DNA of 64,000 nt from an uncultured Veillonellaceae bacterium (GTDB taxonomy: Bacteria > Bacillota > Negativicutes > Selenomonadales > Selenomonadaceae), in the NCBI GenBank assembly GCA_945949525.1, contig CAMFES010000001.1, forward strand, positions 1-64,000, given 5' to 3'. The notes below the pieces were generated by a model. The model saw nothing but the letters and a program-made list of their open reading frames with translations, ran no database searches and was not told the origin of the DNA. Of the stretch, positions 17,457 through 25,850 are shown one piece after another. How positions within the stretch are numbered: position 1 is the first letter of the stretch; every line of letters starts with the position of its first letter. The position numbers and the translations under genes are program-made.

Positions 17457-18090
17457 AATTTTGAAGATTTTGCTGGTGGATGACCACAGGGTTCTCAGAA
17501 CCGGCATGAAGCTTTTGCTGTCGACGCAGGAGGATATGCAGGTGGTAGCGGAGGCATCGGAGGGGCGTGAGGCGCTGACACGGCTGGAGGAGCAGCCGGT
17601 GGATATTGTACTGCTGGACTTGTCCATGCCCGGCATGGGCGGTATGGACTGCCTGCGTGAAATCCGGCGGCGCAGGTATCCTGTCAGGGTGCTGATTCTG
17701 ACCATGTACAGCGAGCAGCAGTATATCAAGGAGGTAATGCTGCAGGGGGCTGATGGCTATCTCTGCAAGGATTCCGTGGATGCGGAGCTGTTTCAGGCCA
17801 TCCGCACCGTTGCGGCCGGGGAGCGGTATCTGGGCAGCCGTGATGTCCATATTCTTTTGGACAGCTTTATCAATCCTGCCGGTGAGGAGGCGGAGCTGTC
17901 CAAGAGGGAAAAGGAGGTGCTTTCCCTTCTGGCGCGGGGATATTCCCTGTCCGTTATTGCGGAGAAGCTCTACATTTCCATCAAGACGGTGTCCACCTAC
18001 AAAACCCGTCTGATGCAGAAGCTGGGCTTTTCCCAGAAGCATGAGCTGGTGGAATATGCCCTGAAGCACAACTGGCTGGAAAAGGAATAA
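17449..18090 (+). CDS. NarL/LuxR-type response regulator
   Basis: 213 aa. Receiver domain (ILLVDDHRVLRTGM, phosphoacceptor in VLLDLSMPGMGG, KDSV) and a C-terminal LuxR HTH (LSKREKEVLSLLARGYSLSV; KTVSTYKTRLMQKLG). It is cognate to the kinase it overlaps. Likely targets are the secreted phosphatase and GDPD genes that follow, though the spacer also carries Pho-box-like hexamers. Confidence 0.93.
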   Translation: MCRILKILLVDDHRVLRTGMKLLLSTQEDMQVVAEASEGREALTRLEEQPVDIVLLDLSMPGMGGMDCLREIRRRRYPVRVLILTMYSEQQYIKEVMLQGADGYLCKDSVDAELFQAIRTVAAGERYLGSRDVHILLDSFINPAGEEAELSKREKEVLSLLARGYSLSVIAEKLYISIKTVSTYKTRLMQKLGFSQKHELVEYALKHNWLEKE

Positions 18091-18252
18091 AACCTCATAA
18101 AATGTGACAGACAATTACCACTCTTTAAACAGACTTAGGTCCTGTAAGAAAAAATCTGACAGAAAATCAGAATTTTTCCGATTTTATAAAGTTGAACAAT
18201 ATGCAATAATAATAAACGTAAGCTGCCTGCTGAACTGGTGCAAAATTGTAAG

Positions 18253-18292
18253 TTTACATTTTTTTTACGCAAACAGCTTAACAGGCTTTACA
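18253..18292 (+). promoter_or_regulatory. Pho-box-like TT(T/A)ACA repeats
   Basis: Hexamers TTTACA (18253), TTTACG (18264), TTAACA (18278) and TTTACA (18287). The first two have the 11-bp spacing of Firmicutes PhoP boxes; the others are spaced 14 and 9 bp. The stretch lies 58-97 bp before the phosphatase gene in an AT-rich 260-bp spacer. Regulation by PhoP or by the adjacent NarL-type regulator is inferred. Confidence 0.4.
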
Positions 18293-18349
18293 TTTATGTA
18301 TTACCATATAAACATGTTCTAATACAAAAATCATAAGGAGTGGTAAGAG

Positions 18350-19459
18350 ATGAAGATGAAGAAAAAGGTTTGTGCGGCACTGATAGCTATGGGATTGGCG
18401 TTTGGCTCCGTGGGGGCGGATATTTCCACGGCTGATGCGGCTTCGGTGGAAACTATTTCCTCAATTTCCGTCAAGGCTGATGGTTCCAATTTCAGGTATT
18501 GGAATGAAAATGCTCCGGCACTTAAAGCCTTGAAGGCCTATGTGGAGGATGTAACCAATCCGAACAGCCCGAACTTCATTCCTGTGGAGGATCGTATTGC
18601 CGTATCGGATATGGACGGTACCTTCTATGGAGAGCTGGCACCGACCTATTCCGAGTGGGCCCTGTATTTCCATCGTATTTTTGAGGACCCTACCTATCAG
18701 CCTACTGCTACGGAGAAGGCCTATGCCGAGGAGTGCCTGAAGGCTGCCAAGGCCGGCAAGATTTCTGCCGACATGGATGCCGGTGAGGACATGGCCCAGG
18801 CCTACGCTTTTGAGGGGATGACCCTGGAGGAATTTGATGCCTATGTGGCTGACTGGATGAAGAAGACACCGCTGGATGGCCTTTCCAACTGCACCTTTGC
18901 AGAGGCCTACTATCTGCCGATGATAGAGGTTATCACCTATCTGCAGGCCAATGACTTCAATTTCTACGTAGTGACCGGCACTGACCGTCAGCTGGTGCGC
19001 ACTGCACTGAAGGCCGTTCCGTCCATCAATACCGACCATGTAATCGGTACGGACAGCGTCAATATTGCCCAGCGTCAGGGCTTTGCCAACGCCCAGTATT
19101 TCCAGTTTGAGAAGGAGGACGTGATGGTGCGCGGTGCATATCAGTCCACCGACAACAAGATGATGAAGGTATCCAACATCTGTCGCGAGATTGGCAAGCG
19201 TCCGGTGCTGGCACTGGGCAACAGCGGCTCTGATGCCTCCATGCTGAACTACGCCGTATTCAACAACAAGTACAAGAGCATGGCCATGGGCGTCAACTGC
19301 GACGACGGCGTGCGTGACTGGGGCGGCCCTGAGAAGTCTGCCAAGTTCAAGGCACTGTGCGACAAATATGGCTGGGTAGCTATTTCCATGCGTGACGACT
19401 GGAAGACCATCTATGGTGACGAGGTAAAGAAGCTGCCGACCCAGAAGTTCAGGAAGTAA
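18350..19459 (+). CDS. Secreted HAD-family phosphatase
   Basis: 369 aa. Signal peptide (about 1-31, cleavage near ADA-AS). HAD motifs: SDMDGTF (D87 and D89), FYVVTGTDR, and GNSGSDASM as the acidic motif IV. Such enzymes release phosphate from organic phosphates outside the cytoplasm. It has a strong AAGGAG site before ATG 18350. Followed by a secreted glycerophosphodiesterase; together they would scavenge phosphate from extracellular phosphoesters. Confidence 0.88.
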   Translation: MKMKKKVCAALIAMGLAFGSVGADISTADAASVETISSISVKADGSNFRYWNENAPALKALKAYVEDVTNPNSPNFIPVEDRIAVSDMDGTFYGELAPTYSEWALYFHRIFEDPTYQPTATEKAYAEECLKAAKAGKISADMDAGEDMAQAYAFEGMTLEEFDAYVADWMKKTPLDGLSNCTFAEAYYLPMIEVITYLQANDFNFYVVTGTDRQLVRTALKAVPSINTDHVIGTDSVNIAQRQGFANAQYFQFEKEDVMVRGAYQSTDNKMMKVSNICREIGKRPVLALGNSGSDASMLNYAVFNNKYKSMAMGVNCDDGVRDWGGPEKSAKFKALCDKYGWVAISMRDDWKTIYGDEVKKLPTQKFRK

Positions 19460-19523
19460 TAATCGGTATCTGCAGGGGCAGTTTTTGCCTGCATGTAAAC
19501 GTGGAAATTGCAAGGAGAAGTTT

Positions 19524-20672
19524 ATGCTGAAGAATTGGAAAAAGAAAACTGTAGCTTTGGGGTTGCTGGCGGCTGTGGCAGGCCTGGGCCTGCAGGGAAT
19601 TGCGGCACCGGCACAGGCTTTGGCCAAGCCAAATCTGGATGCCTGCTTTGATTTTGAGCCTCATAGGGGTGGCCGCGACGCACGACCGGAGAACACTCTG
19701 TACTCTTATGCCTATGCTATTGAGATGGGAGCAACCTCCATTGAGTGCGACATGCAGCTGACAGCTGACGGCAGGATTGTCATGAGCCACAATCCTATCC
19801 TCAACCATGAGATAACCCGCGACAAGGCGGGACGCTACGTGGAGGACGGCAGGTTTGATATCCGCACCATGACCGTGGAGCAGATTAAGCAGTTTGATGT
19901 TTCCCGCATCAACCCTGATACGCCGTATTATCAGATTCATGGTACATCTCAGGTGGTGCCGGAGCGCGCCGAGATTCCTACACTGGATGAGCTGCTGCAG
20001 CTGATAAAGGACTCCGGCAGGGATGTGTACCTGAACATCGAAACCAAGAGCTATCCTGACAAGGAAGAGGCTGGCTATCGAAACAACGCTGATCCGAAGA
20101 AGTTTGTCAAGGTTTTCTATGATACGGTGAAGAAATACGGCATGGAGGACAAGGTCATTCTGCAGTCCTTTGACTGGGCTACCCTGATAGAGATGAAGAA
20201 GCTGGATGCCAATATTGCAACCTCTGCGCTCTGGTGCCAGCAGCCTTCCTGGGGGCGTGGCGGCGAGTATCTGCGTCCTTTTGAGAAGGAGAAATCTCCA
20301 TGGCTGGGCGGCCTTGATATAAAGGATTTTCAGAATAATCCGATAGAGGCGGCTCACGCCATTCAGGCAGATGTGGTTTCACCGTATTACACGGAGATAA
20401 CCAAGGATGATGTGGATCTGGCACACAAATATGGCATGAAGGTAGTGCCATGGACGGTAAATAATGTGCAGGATATGGAGATGCTTTATGCCATGGGCGT
20501 TGATGGCATGATTTCCGACAAGCCGTGGATATTGAGGGCCTTTTTGGAAAAGAAGGGTGCCAGGCTGAACCCTGTAGCCAAGGTGGCTGTGGAGAAGTAT
20601 CATCTGGAGCCAAATCATATTGACACAGAGGAAAACAAGCGTATAGAGGGCGGTTTGGACGCCGCCTATTGA
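19524..20672 (+). CDS. Secreted glycerophosphodiester phosphodiesterase
   Basis: 382 aa. Signal peptide (about 1-35, ending near AQA). GDPD domain: EPHRGGRDARPENTLYSYAY, then EMGATSIECDMQLTADGRIV with the metal-binding Glu/Asp and catalytic His residues (HRGG, SHNP), and a C-terminal VVPWTVNNVQDMEMLYAMGV. It hydrolyses glycerophosphodiesters to sn-glycerol-3-phosphate. ATG 19524 has AAGGAG upstream. Cotranscription with the HAD phosphatase is likely. Confidence 0.92.
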   Translation: MLKNWKKKTVALGLLAAVAGLGLQGIAAPAQALAKPNLDACFDFEPHRGGRDARPENTLYSYAYAIEMGATSIECDMQLTADGRIVMSHNPILNHEITRDKAGRYVEDGRFDIRTMTVEQIKQFDVSRINPDTPYYQIHGTSQVVPERAEIPTLDELLQLIKDSGRDVYLNIETKSYPDKEEAGYRNNADPKKFVKVFYDTVKKYGMEDKVILQSFDWATLIEMKKLDANIATSALWCQQPSWGRGGEYLRPFEKEKSPWLGGLDIKDFQNNPIEAAHAIQADVVSPYYTEITKDDVDLAHKYGMKVVPWTVNNVQDMEMLYAMGVDGMISDKPWILRAFLEKKGARLNPVAKVAVEKYHLEPNHIDTEENKRIEGGLDAAY

Positions 20673-20728
20673 TTGGTCTGCCCCAGGCGGTGCGGGCAGG
20701 TGCTTACAGTAGTTGTGCAGAGCTTTTT

Positions 20729-20764
20729 GCAGGCTGTTGCTTTCGGGCGACAGCCTGTATTTTT
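20729..20764 (+). terminator. Terminator after GDPD gene
   Basis: CAGGCTGT (20730-20737) pairs with ACAGCCTG (20750-20757), followed by TATTTTT. Confidence 0.8.
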
Positions 20765-20785
20765 GTGCGATATGTACAATAACTA

Positions 20786-20819
20786 CCCTCTTTTTGTAGC
20801 AGTATGCACAAAAAGAGGG
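20786..20819. repeat. Perfect 12-bp dyad upstream of codA promoter
   Basis: CCCTCTTTTTGT (20786-20797) and ACAAAAAGAGGG (20808-20819) are exact inverted repeats with a 10-nt loop, ending 7 bp before the -35 box. It could be an operator or the stop signal of an RNA. Confidence 0.7.
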
Positions 20820-20826
20820 CGATTTG

Positions 20827-20855
20827 TTGACGTCAGCCAGCAGGCTGGCTATAAT
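20827..20855 (+). promoter_or_regulatory. codA promoter with palindromic spacer
   Basis: -35 TTGACG (20827-20832), 17-bp spacer, -10 TATAAT (20850-20855). The spacer holds the perfect palindrome AGCCAGC-AG-GCTGGCT (20835-20850), placed like a repressor operator. The transcript would have a ~135-nt leader before codA containing GTTCTCG / CGGGAAC hairpin arms and a short T run. Confidence 0.75.
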
Positions 20856-20995
20856 GTGAGCATAAAAGCTGATGCCTGTGATGGTTTCAGGCAAATGGAT
20901 GATATGGACAATGTGGTTCTCGTTTCTGTGACGAAAGGGCGTAGAGGCGGGAACTTTTTTATTGCTTAGAAATATTGGAAAGAAGATTGATTACT

Positions 20996-22249
20996 ATGAA
21001 AAAACTTTATAAAAATGCAAAATTGGCAGATTCTAAGGAATTGCAGGATTTGCTGGTAGAAAATGGCAGGTTTGCAGCCATTGGCACTAATTTATCTGCC
21101 GATGAGGCAAAGGTGGTGGATTTGGGAGGTAGGCTGGTAATTGCGCCCTATGTGGATCCGCATCTGCATCTGGATTATGTTTATACGGCACTGGATGAAG
21201 GTTCTAGAAATGATAGTGGTACTCTTTTTGAAGGTATTCAGCGTTGGAGTGAAACAAAGGCAGGGGCTACTGTTGATGAGATTAAAGAAAGGGCACGGCG
21301 GGCTGTCCGGGAAGAAATGCTGGCAGGTGTGCAGTATATCCGTACCCATGTGGATGTAACAGATCAGAGGCTGACTGCTCTTAGGGCAATTCTGGAACTG
21401 AAAGAAGAATTGAAGGATGTAGTGACCATTCAGATTGTGGCTTTTCCGCAGGAGGGCATGTATGCTTATCCAAGCGGCGCAAAGCTGGTGGAAGAAGCTT
21501 TAAAGATGGGGGCTGACTGCGTGGGGGGAATTCCTCATTTTGAGCTGGCCCGTGAATTTGGTGAGATGTCTGTACGCAAGGCTGTGGAGCTGGCTGTGCA
21601 ATATGATAAGCTGATTGATCTTCACTGTGATGAAACGGATGATGATCAATCTCGTTTTTTGGAGTTGCTGACGGCATTGGTAATTATGGAGGATATAGGC
21701 GAGCGTACAACAGCCAGCCATACCTGTTCCTTTGGTTCTGTGAATAATGCTTATGCTTTTCGCATGATGTCAAACTTTAAGAAAGCAGGGCTTAACTTTA
21801 TTTCATGCCCTACGGAAAATATCTATTTGCAGGGACGGCAGGACAGCTATCCAAAGCGCAGGGGTCTGACCCGTGTCAAGGAGTTTTTTGAGGCCGGGAT
21901 TAATGTGTGCTTTGCTCAGGATTCTATTTCCGACCCATGGTATCCGCTGGGGAATGGCAACATGATGAATATTCTTGATCATGGCATTCATATCTGTCAG
22001 ATGATGTCTTTTGAGGAAATTGGCAGGGCTTTTGATTTGGTGACTGTCAATGGTGCCAGGACGATGCATCTGATGGATGAGTATGGAATTTTTGCTGGCA
22101 GGCCTGCAAGTTTCCTGGTGCTGGATGCAGATTCTGTTTTTGAGGCAATCCGTAACAGGGCAGGAGTGATGCGTTCTGTGCGCAACGGTGAGGAGCTGTT
22201 CAGCCGTGTACCGGCATCAGTTACCAGCAATATAGAGTTATTGCAATAG
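20996..22249 (+). CDS. codA: Cytosine deaminase-type amidohydrolase
   Basis: 417 aa. Amidohydrolase fold with VDPHLHLDYVY (metal HxH), HFE, the CodA motif LHCDETDDDQSRFLE and CFAQDSISDPWYPLGNGNMM carrying the metal-binding Asp. It deaminates cytosine (or a related pyrimidine) to uracil. ATG 20996 is chosen over TTG 20975 because GGAAAGAAG lies before it. No permease is linked. Isocytosine or other N-heterocycle specificity cannot be excluded. Confidence 0.85.
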   Translation: MKKLYKNAKLADSKELQDLLVENGRFAAIGTNLSADEAKVVDLGGRLVIAPYVDPHLHLDYVYTALDEGSRNDSGTLFEGIQRWSETKAGATVDEIKERARRAVREEMLAGVQYIRTHVDVTDQRLTALRAILELKEELKDVVTIQIVAFPQEGMYAYPSGAKLVEEALKMGADCVGGIPHFELAREFGEMSVRKAVELAVQYDKLIDLHCDETDDDQSRFLELLTALVIMEDIGERTTASHTCSFGSVNNAYAFRMMSNFKKAGLNFISCPTENIYLQGRQDSYPKRRGLTRVKEFFEAGINVCFAQDSISDPWYPLGNGNMMNILDHGIHICQMMSFEEIGRAFDLVTVNGARTMHLMDEYGIFAGRPASFLVLDADSVFEAIRNRAGVMRSVRNGEELFSRVPASVTSNIELLQ

Positions 22250-22283
22250 CAGGAGTTAACAGCTATCTGTTTGTGTTAAAGCA

Positions 22284-22344
22284 GGGACAGGTTGCGGCAT
22301 ATATCCAACTTTCGTGGGTGATGCCGTGACCTGTCCTTTTTTTT
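22284..22344 (+). terminator. Strong terminator of codA
   Basis: GGGACAGGT...CGGCAT pairs with ATGCCG..ACCTGTCC over about 14 bp with a small internal mismatch, followed by eight T. Confidence 0.9.
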
Positions 22345-22407
22345 ATGCCTGAACAGAGTTTGCAATTTTACAAATCAATTTATGTTGTCACTTTATGTTG
22401 TCACTAA
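22341..22407 (+). repeat. Partial relative of the 11.5/13.7 kb repeat arm, plus short tandem repeat
   Basis: CTGAACAGAGTT (22349-22360) followed by a similar AATTTTACAAAT stretch resembles the outer end and outer flank of the inverted-repeat arms; the 185-bp core itself is absent. Immediately after, TATGTTGTCACT occurs twice in tandem (about 22381-22407). It could be a relic of the same element. The rest of the 22408-22559 gap is AT-rich with no recognisable feature. Confidence 0.4.
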
Positions 22408-22559
22408 AGTATCACATAACTACTGCAGCTAACTACTGAGGCAAGTGAAATTTTTACAAATATGTGCTAATTTCCACAAAATATGATAATATTTATAAGA
22501 TAGTATAGAAGTTTTGCGTGATGCATTTTGGCATGTGAGAGTTTGGATGGTGATACATA

Positions 22560-25500
22560 ATGCAGGCGTTGCTTAATGCCATGCTGGAGGATAGTGCCAT
22601 AAAGGAAATGGCCGGACAGTTCAGGAAGAAGAGTGGGCAGGCTTTTGTCTATGGCCTGGCAGGTACCCAGAAGCATAGTGCCTTTGCTGCCTGCTATTTG
22701 CAGAATACGGCGGTGATTATTACCAGCGGCCAGCAGGAATTGAACGGCTGGCGGGAGGATTTGCAGTGCCTTCTGCCTGATACAGAGGTGGCCGAGCTGC
22801 CGGTACTGGATATGGCAGAGTTTAATGCTGCCGCCAAGGGGTTGCACAGGCTTGCCAGGCGCATGGAGGTGCTGGGGAGGCTCTTGAAGGGCGAAAAAAT
22901 GATAGTGCTGGCTACGGTGGAGGCAGCCATGCAGAAGGGTATAGGTCCGGAGGCCTATCGTGAGCTGAGCCTGGTGCTGGAGCAGGGTATGATTGTCAGC
23001 CGTGAAAAGCTGTTGCAGCAGCTGGTGAAGCTGGGCTATGAGCGCAGTGATCAGGTGGAGATGGCAGGGGATTTCAGCGTCCGGGGCGGCATAGTGGATG
23101 TATTTCCCCTGAACAGCCACCATCCCTGCCGCATAGAGTTTTTTGATGATGAGATAGATTCCATACGACAATTCAATATTGGAACCCAGCTGTCCATAGA
23201 CAAGCTGGCTGCGGTGGAGATACTGCCCTTTGGCGGTGTGGCAGAAAAGCAGAAAAAATGCTGTTTCATCGACTTTTTGCCGGAAGGCGGCACAGTCATC
23301 ATTGATGAACCATTGAAGTCCAGGGAAGAGGGCATCAAGCTCCTCAAGGAAAATCCGGATATACGCAGCCGCATGTTCAGCTGGGAGGAGCTTAACCGGC
23401 AGGCAGAGGGCAGAAATGTCATCCTGCTGGCTCTTATGCTGTACAATATTCATCACGATGGCTTGGACAGGATTATCAGTGTCAAGGTCAATGGCGTAAC
23501 TTCTTATCAGAAGCAGATGGATATGGTGGTTTCCGATGTCCAGGACTGGCTGTCTGCCGGGCAGGGCATGATGATTACTCTGGGGGATATGGCAAAATCC
23601 TCCTCCATGAAGGAGATTTTCGGCAGGCACAGGCTGGCTGCGGTGGAAACTGATGCCAGGGAGCCGGTGAAGCCGGGACGCATCAATCTGGTGAAGGGGG
23701 CGCTTCTCAATGGCTTTGAGCTGCCGGGGGCAAAGCTGGTGCTGGTGACGGAGAAAGATATTTTCGGCCGCCAGAAAAAAAGGCTGAGCCGTGTCAGCAG
23801 CGAGGAGCGCATCAACAGCTTCCGGGAGATCAATGTGGGGGATTATGTGGTGCATACCCAGCACGGCATCGGCAAGTACATGGGTGTGGAAACCGTGGAG
23901 ATAGAGGGCATACGCCGGGATTATCTCCGCATACAGTACGGTGGCGATGACAAGTTGTTTGTGCCTACGGATCAGGTGGGGATGCTGCAGAAGTACATCG
24001 GCTCCGAAGGAGAGATTCCACGGCTGCACCGTATGGGCAGCACCGCCTGGGCCAAGGCCAAGGCCAAGGCGAAATCAGCCGTGGAGGATATTGCCCAGGA
24101 TTTGATAAAGCTGTATGCCCAGAGGAAAAAGACCCAGGGCTTTGCCTTTGGGCAGGATACTGTATGGCAGAGGGAGTTTGAGGATGCTTTTCCTTTCGAG
24201 GAAACTCCTGACCAGCTTTCTGCCATCAAGGATATCAAGAGGGACATGGAAAGGCCGCAGCCTATGGACAGGCTGCTTTGCGGCGATGTGGGCTTCGGCA
24301 AGACGGAGGTGGCCATCCGGGCGGCCTTCAAGGCGGTCATGGATGGCAAGCAGGTGGCGGTGCTGGTGCCTACTACGGTGCTGGCTCAGCAGCACTACCA
24401 GACCTTTGAGGAAAGGTTCAGGAATTTTGGGCCTACGGTGGATGTAATCAATCGCTTCCGCAGTACCAAAGAGCAGAAGGCCATACTGGAGAGAACACGG
24501 GATGGCCAGGTGGATATTCTCATCGGCACTCATGCCCTGCTGAATCAGAAGAAGGTGCAGTTCAAGGATCTGGGGCTTTTGATTGTGGATGAGGAACAGC
24601 GTTTTGGCGTCAAGCAGAAGGAAAAAATCAAGAGCCTGGCTGTGGGCATTGATGTGCTGACCCTGAGTGCCACGCCGATACCGCGTACCCTGCATATGTC
24701 ATTGGCAGGAGCAAGGGATATGAGCATTATCGGCTCGCCGCCCCAGGAGCGTTTTCCGGTGCAGACATACGTGGTGGAAAACAGCAACGGCATTATCAGG
24801 AACGCTATTCACAGGGAGCTGAAGCGAGGCGGGCAGATTTATTTTGTCTACAACAGGGTGGAAACCATTGAGCAGATGAAGATCAAGCTGGAGGAGATTG
24901 TGCCGGATGCGGTGATTCAGATTGCTCACGGTCAGATGCCGGAGGCTCAGCTAGAGCGGGTCATGGTGGAGTTCTACGAGGGAAAATACGATATCCTTCT
25001 GGCTACCAGCATCATTGAGAGCGGCCTTGATATTGCCAATGCCAACACCATTATTGTTTATGATGCGGACAGGTTTGGCCTGGCACAGCTCTACCAGATG
25101 CGGGGCAGGGTAGGTCGCTCCAACCATTTAGCCTACGCCTATCTGCTGTATCAGCAGAACAAGGTTCTCAGCGAGGTGGCGGAAAAGCGGCTGCAGGCCA
25201 TCAAGGAGTTTGCGGAGCTGGGAGCAGGCTTCAAGATTGCCATGCGGGATCTGGAAATCCGGGGGGCCGGGGATATTCTTGGTGCCCAGCAGCATGGCCA
25301 TATTGCCAGCGTGGGCTTTGAGATGTATTGCCGCCTGCTGGATGAGGCCATGCAGCAGATAAAGACAGGCAAGCCGGTGGAGATAGTTCCGGAGCCGTTG
25401 ATAGAAATTCCAGTGGAGGCATATCTGGACAGCGATTACATCGGGGATGCCATGCACAAGATTGAGATATATCAGAAGATTGCTGCCGTGCGGGATAATG

Positions 25501-25829
25501 AAAAGCTGGAAGCTGTCTTTGCAGAGCTGACGGACCGTTTCGGGGAGCCGCCGCTGCAGGTGCTGAACCTGCTTGATGTGGCCAAGATACGCAACTACGC
25601 CCGCCAGATTGGCATAGAGAAAATAGTTCAGACGCCGATGTTTTTGGAGATTTATTTCCGCGGCACGCCAAATATCAGGCCGGAGGGCATGCTGGTTATT
25701 TCTCAGGAGCTGAAGTCAGCCATGAAGGTGCTGCAGGAGCGCAATCTGATGCGCATATCCCTGAGAGCATTGGCCAGGCAGAGAACGCTGGATTTTGTGC
25801 TGGATATTGTGGAAAAGCTGGCGGCATAA
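22560..25829 (+). CDS. mfd: Transcription-repair coupling factor
   Basis: 1089 aa, full length. UvrB-homology N-terminal region, CarD-like RNA polymerase interaction domain (YVVHTQHGIGKYMGVETVEI), SF2 translocase with Walker A LLCGDVGFGKTEVAI and motif II VDEEQRFG, helicase motif SATPIPRTLHMSL, the RecG-like MRGRVGRSNHLAYAYLL, and a C-terminal TRCF domain. It removes stalled RNA polymerase at DNA lesions and recruits UvrA. The ribosome site is weak. mazG follows 21 bp later, so they are probably co-transcribed. Confidence 0.98.
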   Translation: MQALLNAMLEDSAIKEMAGQFRKKSGQAFVYGLAGTQKHSAFAACYLQNTAVIITSGQQELNGWREDLQCLLPDTEVAELPVLDMAEFNAAAKGLHRLARRMEVLGRLLKGEKMIVLATVEAAMQKGIGPEAYRELSLVLEQGMIVSREKLLQQLVKLGYERSDQVEMAGDFSVRGGIVDVFPLNSHHPCRIEFFDDEIDSIRQFNIGTQLSIDKLAAVEILPFGGVAEKQKKCCFIDFLPEGGTVIIDEPLKSREEGIKLLKENPDIRSRMFSWEELNRQAEGRNVILLALMLYNIHHDGLDRIISVKVNGVTSYQKQMDMVVSDVQDWLSAGQGMMITLGDMAKSSSMKEIFGRHRLAAVETDAREPVKPGRINLVKGALLNGFELPGAKLVLVTEKDIFGRQKKRLSRVSSEERINSFREINVGDYVVHTQHGIGKYMGVETVEIEGIRRDYLRIQYGGDDKLFVPTDQVGMLQKYIGSEGEIPRLHRMGSTAWAKAKAKAKSAVEDIAQDLIKLYAQRKKTQGFAFGQDTVWQREFEDAFPFEETPDQLSAIKDIKRDMERPQPMDRLLCGDVGFGKTEVAIRAAFKAVMDGKQVAVLVPTTVLAQQHYQTFEERFRNFGPTVDVINRFRSTKEQKAILERTRDGQVDILIGTHALLNQKKVQFKDLGLLIVDEEQRFGVKQKEKIKSLAVGIDVLTLSATPIPRTLHMSLAGARDMSIIGSPPQERFPVQTYVVENSNGIIRNAIHRELKRGGQIYFVYNRVETIEQMKIKLEEIVPDAVIQIAHGQMPEAQLERVMVEFYEGKYDILLATSIIESGLDIANANTIIVYDADRFGLAQLYQMRGRVGRSNHLAYAYLLYQQNKVLSEVAEKRLQAIKEFAELGAGFKIAMRDLEIRGAGDILGAQQHGHIASVGFEMYCRLLDEAMQQIKTGKPVEIVPEPLIEIPVEAYLDSDYIGDAMHKIEIYQKIAAVRDNEKLEAVFAELTDRFGEPPLQVLNLLDVAKIRNYARQIGIEKIVQTPMFLEIYFRGTPNIRPEGMLVISQELKSAMKVLQERNLMRISLRALARQRTLDFVLDIVEKLAA

Positions 25830-25850
25830 TACATATTTCAGGAGGATTGT

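Noticed and set aside
18104..18322. 72-codon ORF between the response regulator and the HAD phosphatase
   Set aside because: Covers the AT-rich regulatory spacer with Pho-like hexamers; no ribosome site and no family.
20673..20969. 98-codon ORF between GDPD and codA
   Set aside because: Spans the GDPD terminator, a perfect dyad and the codA promoter, so it cannot be a real gene.
22467..24029. 520-codon open frame on the - strand over mfd
   Set aside because: Antisense shadow; mfd is unambiguous on the + strand.
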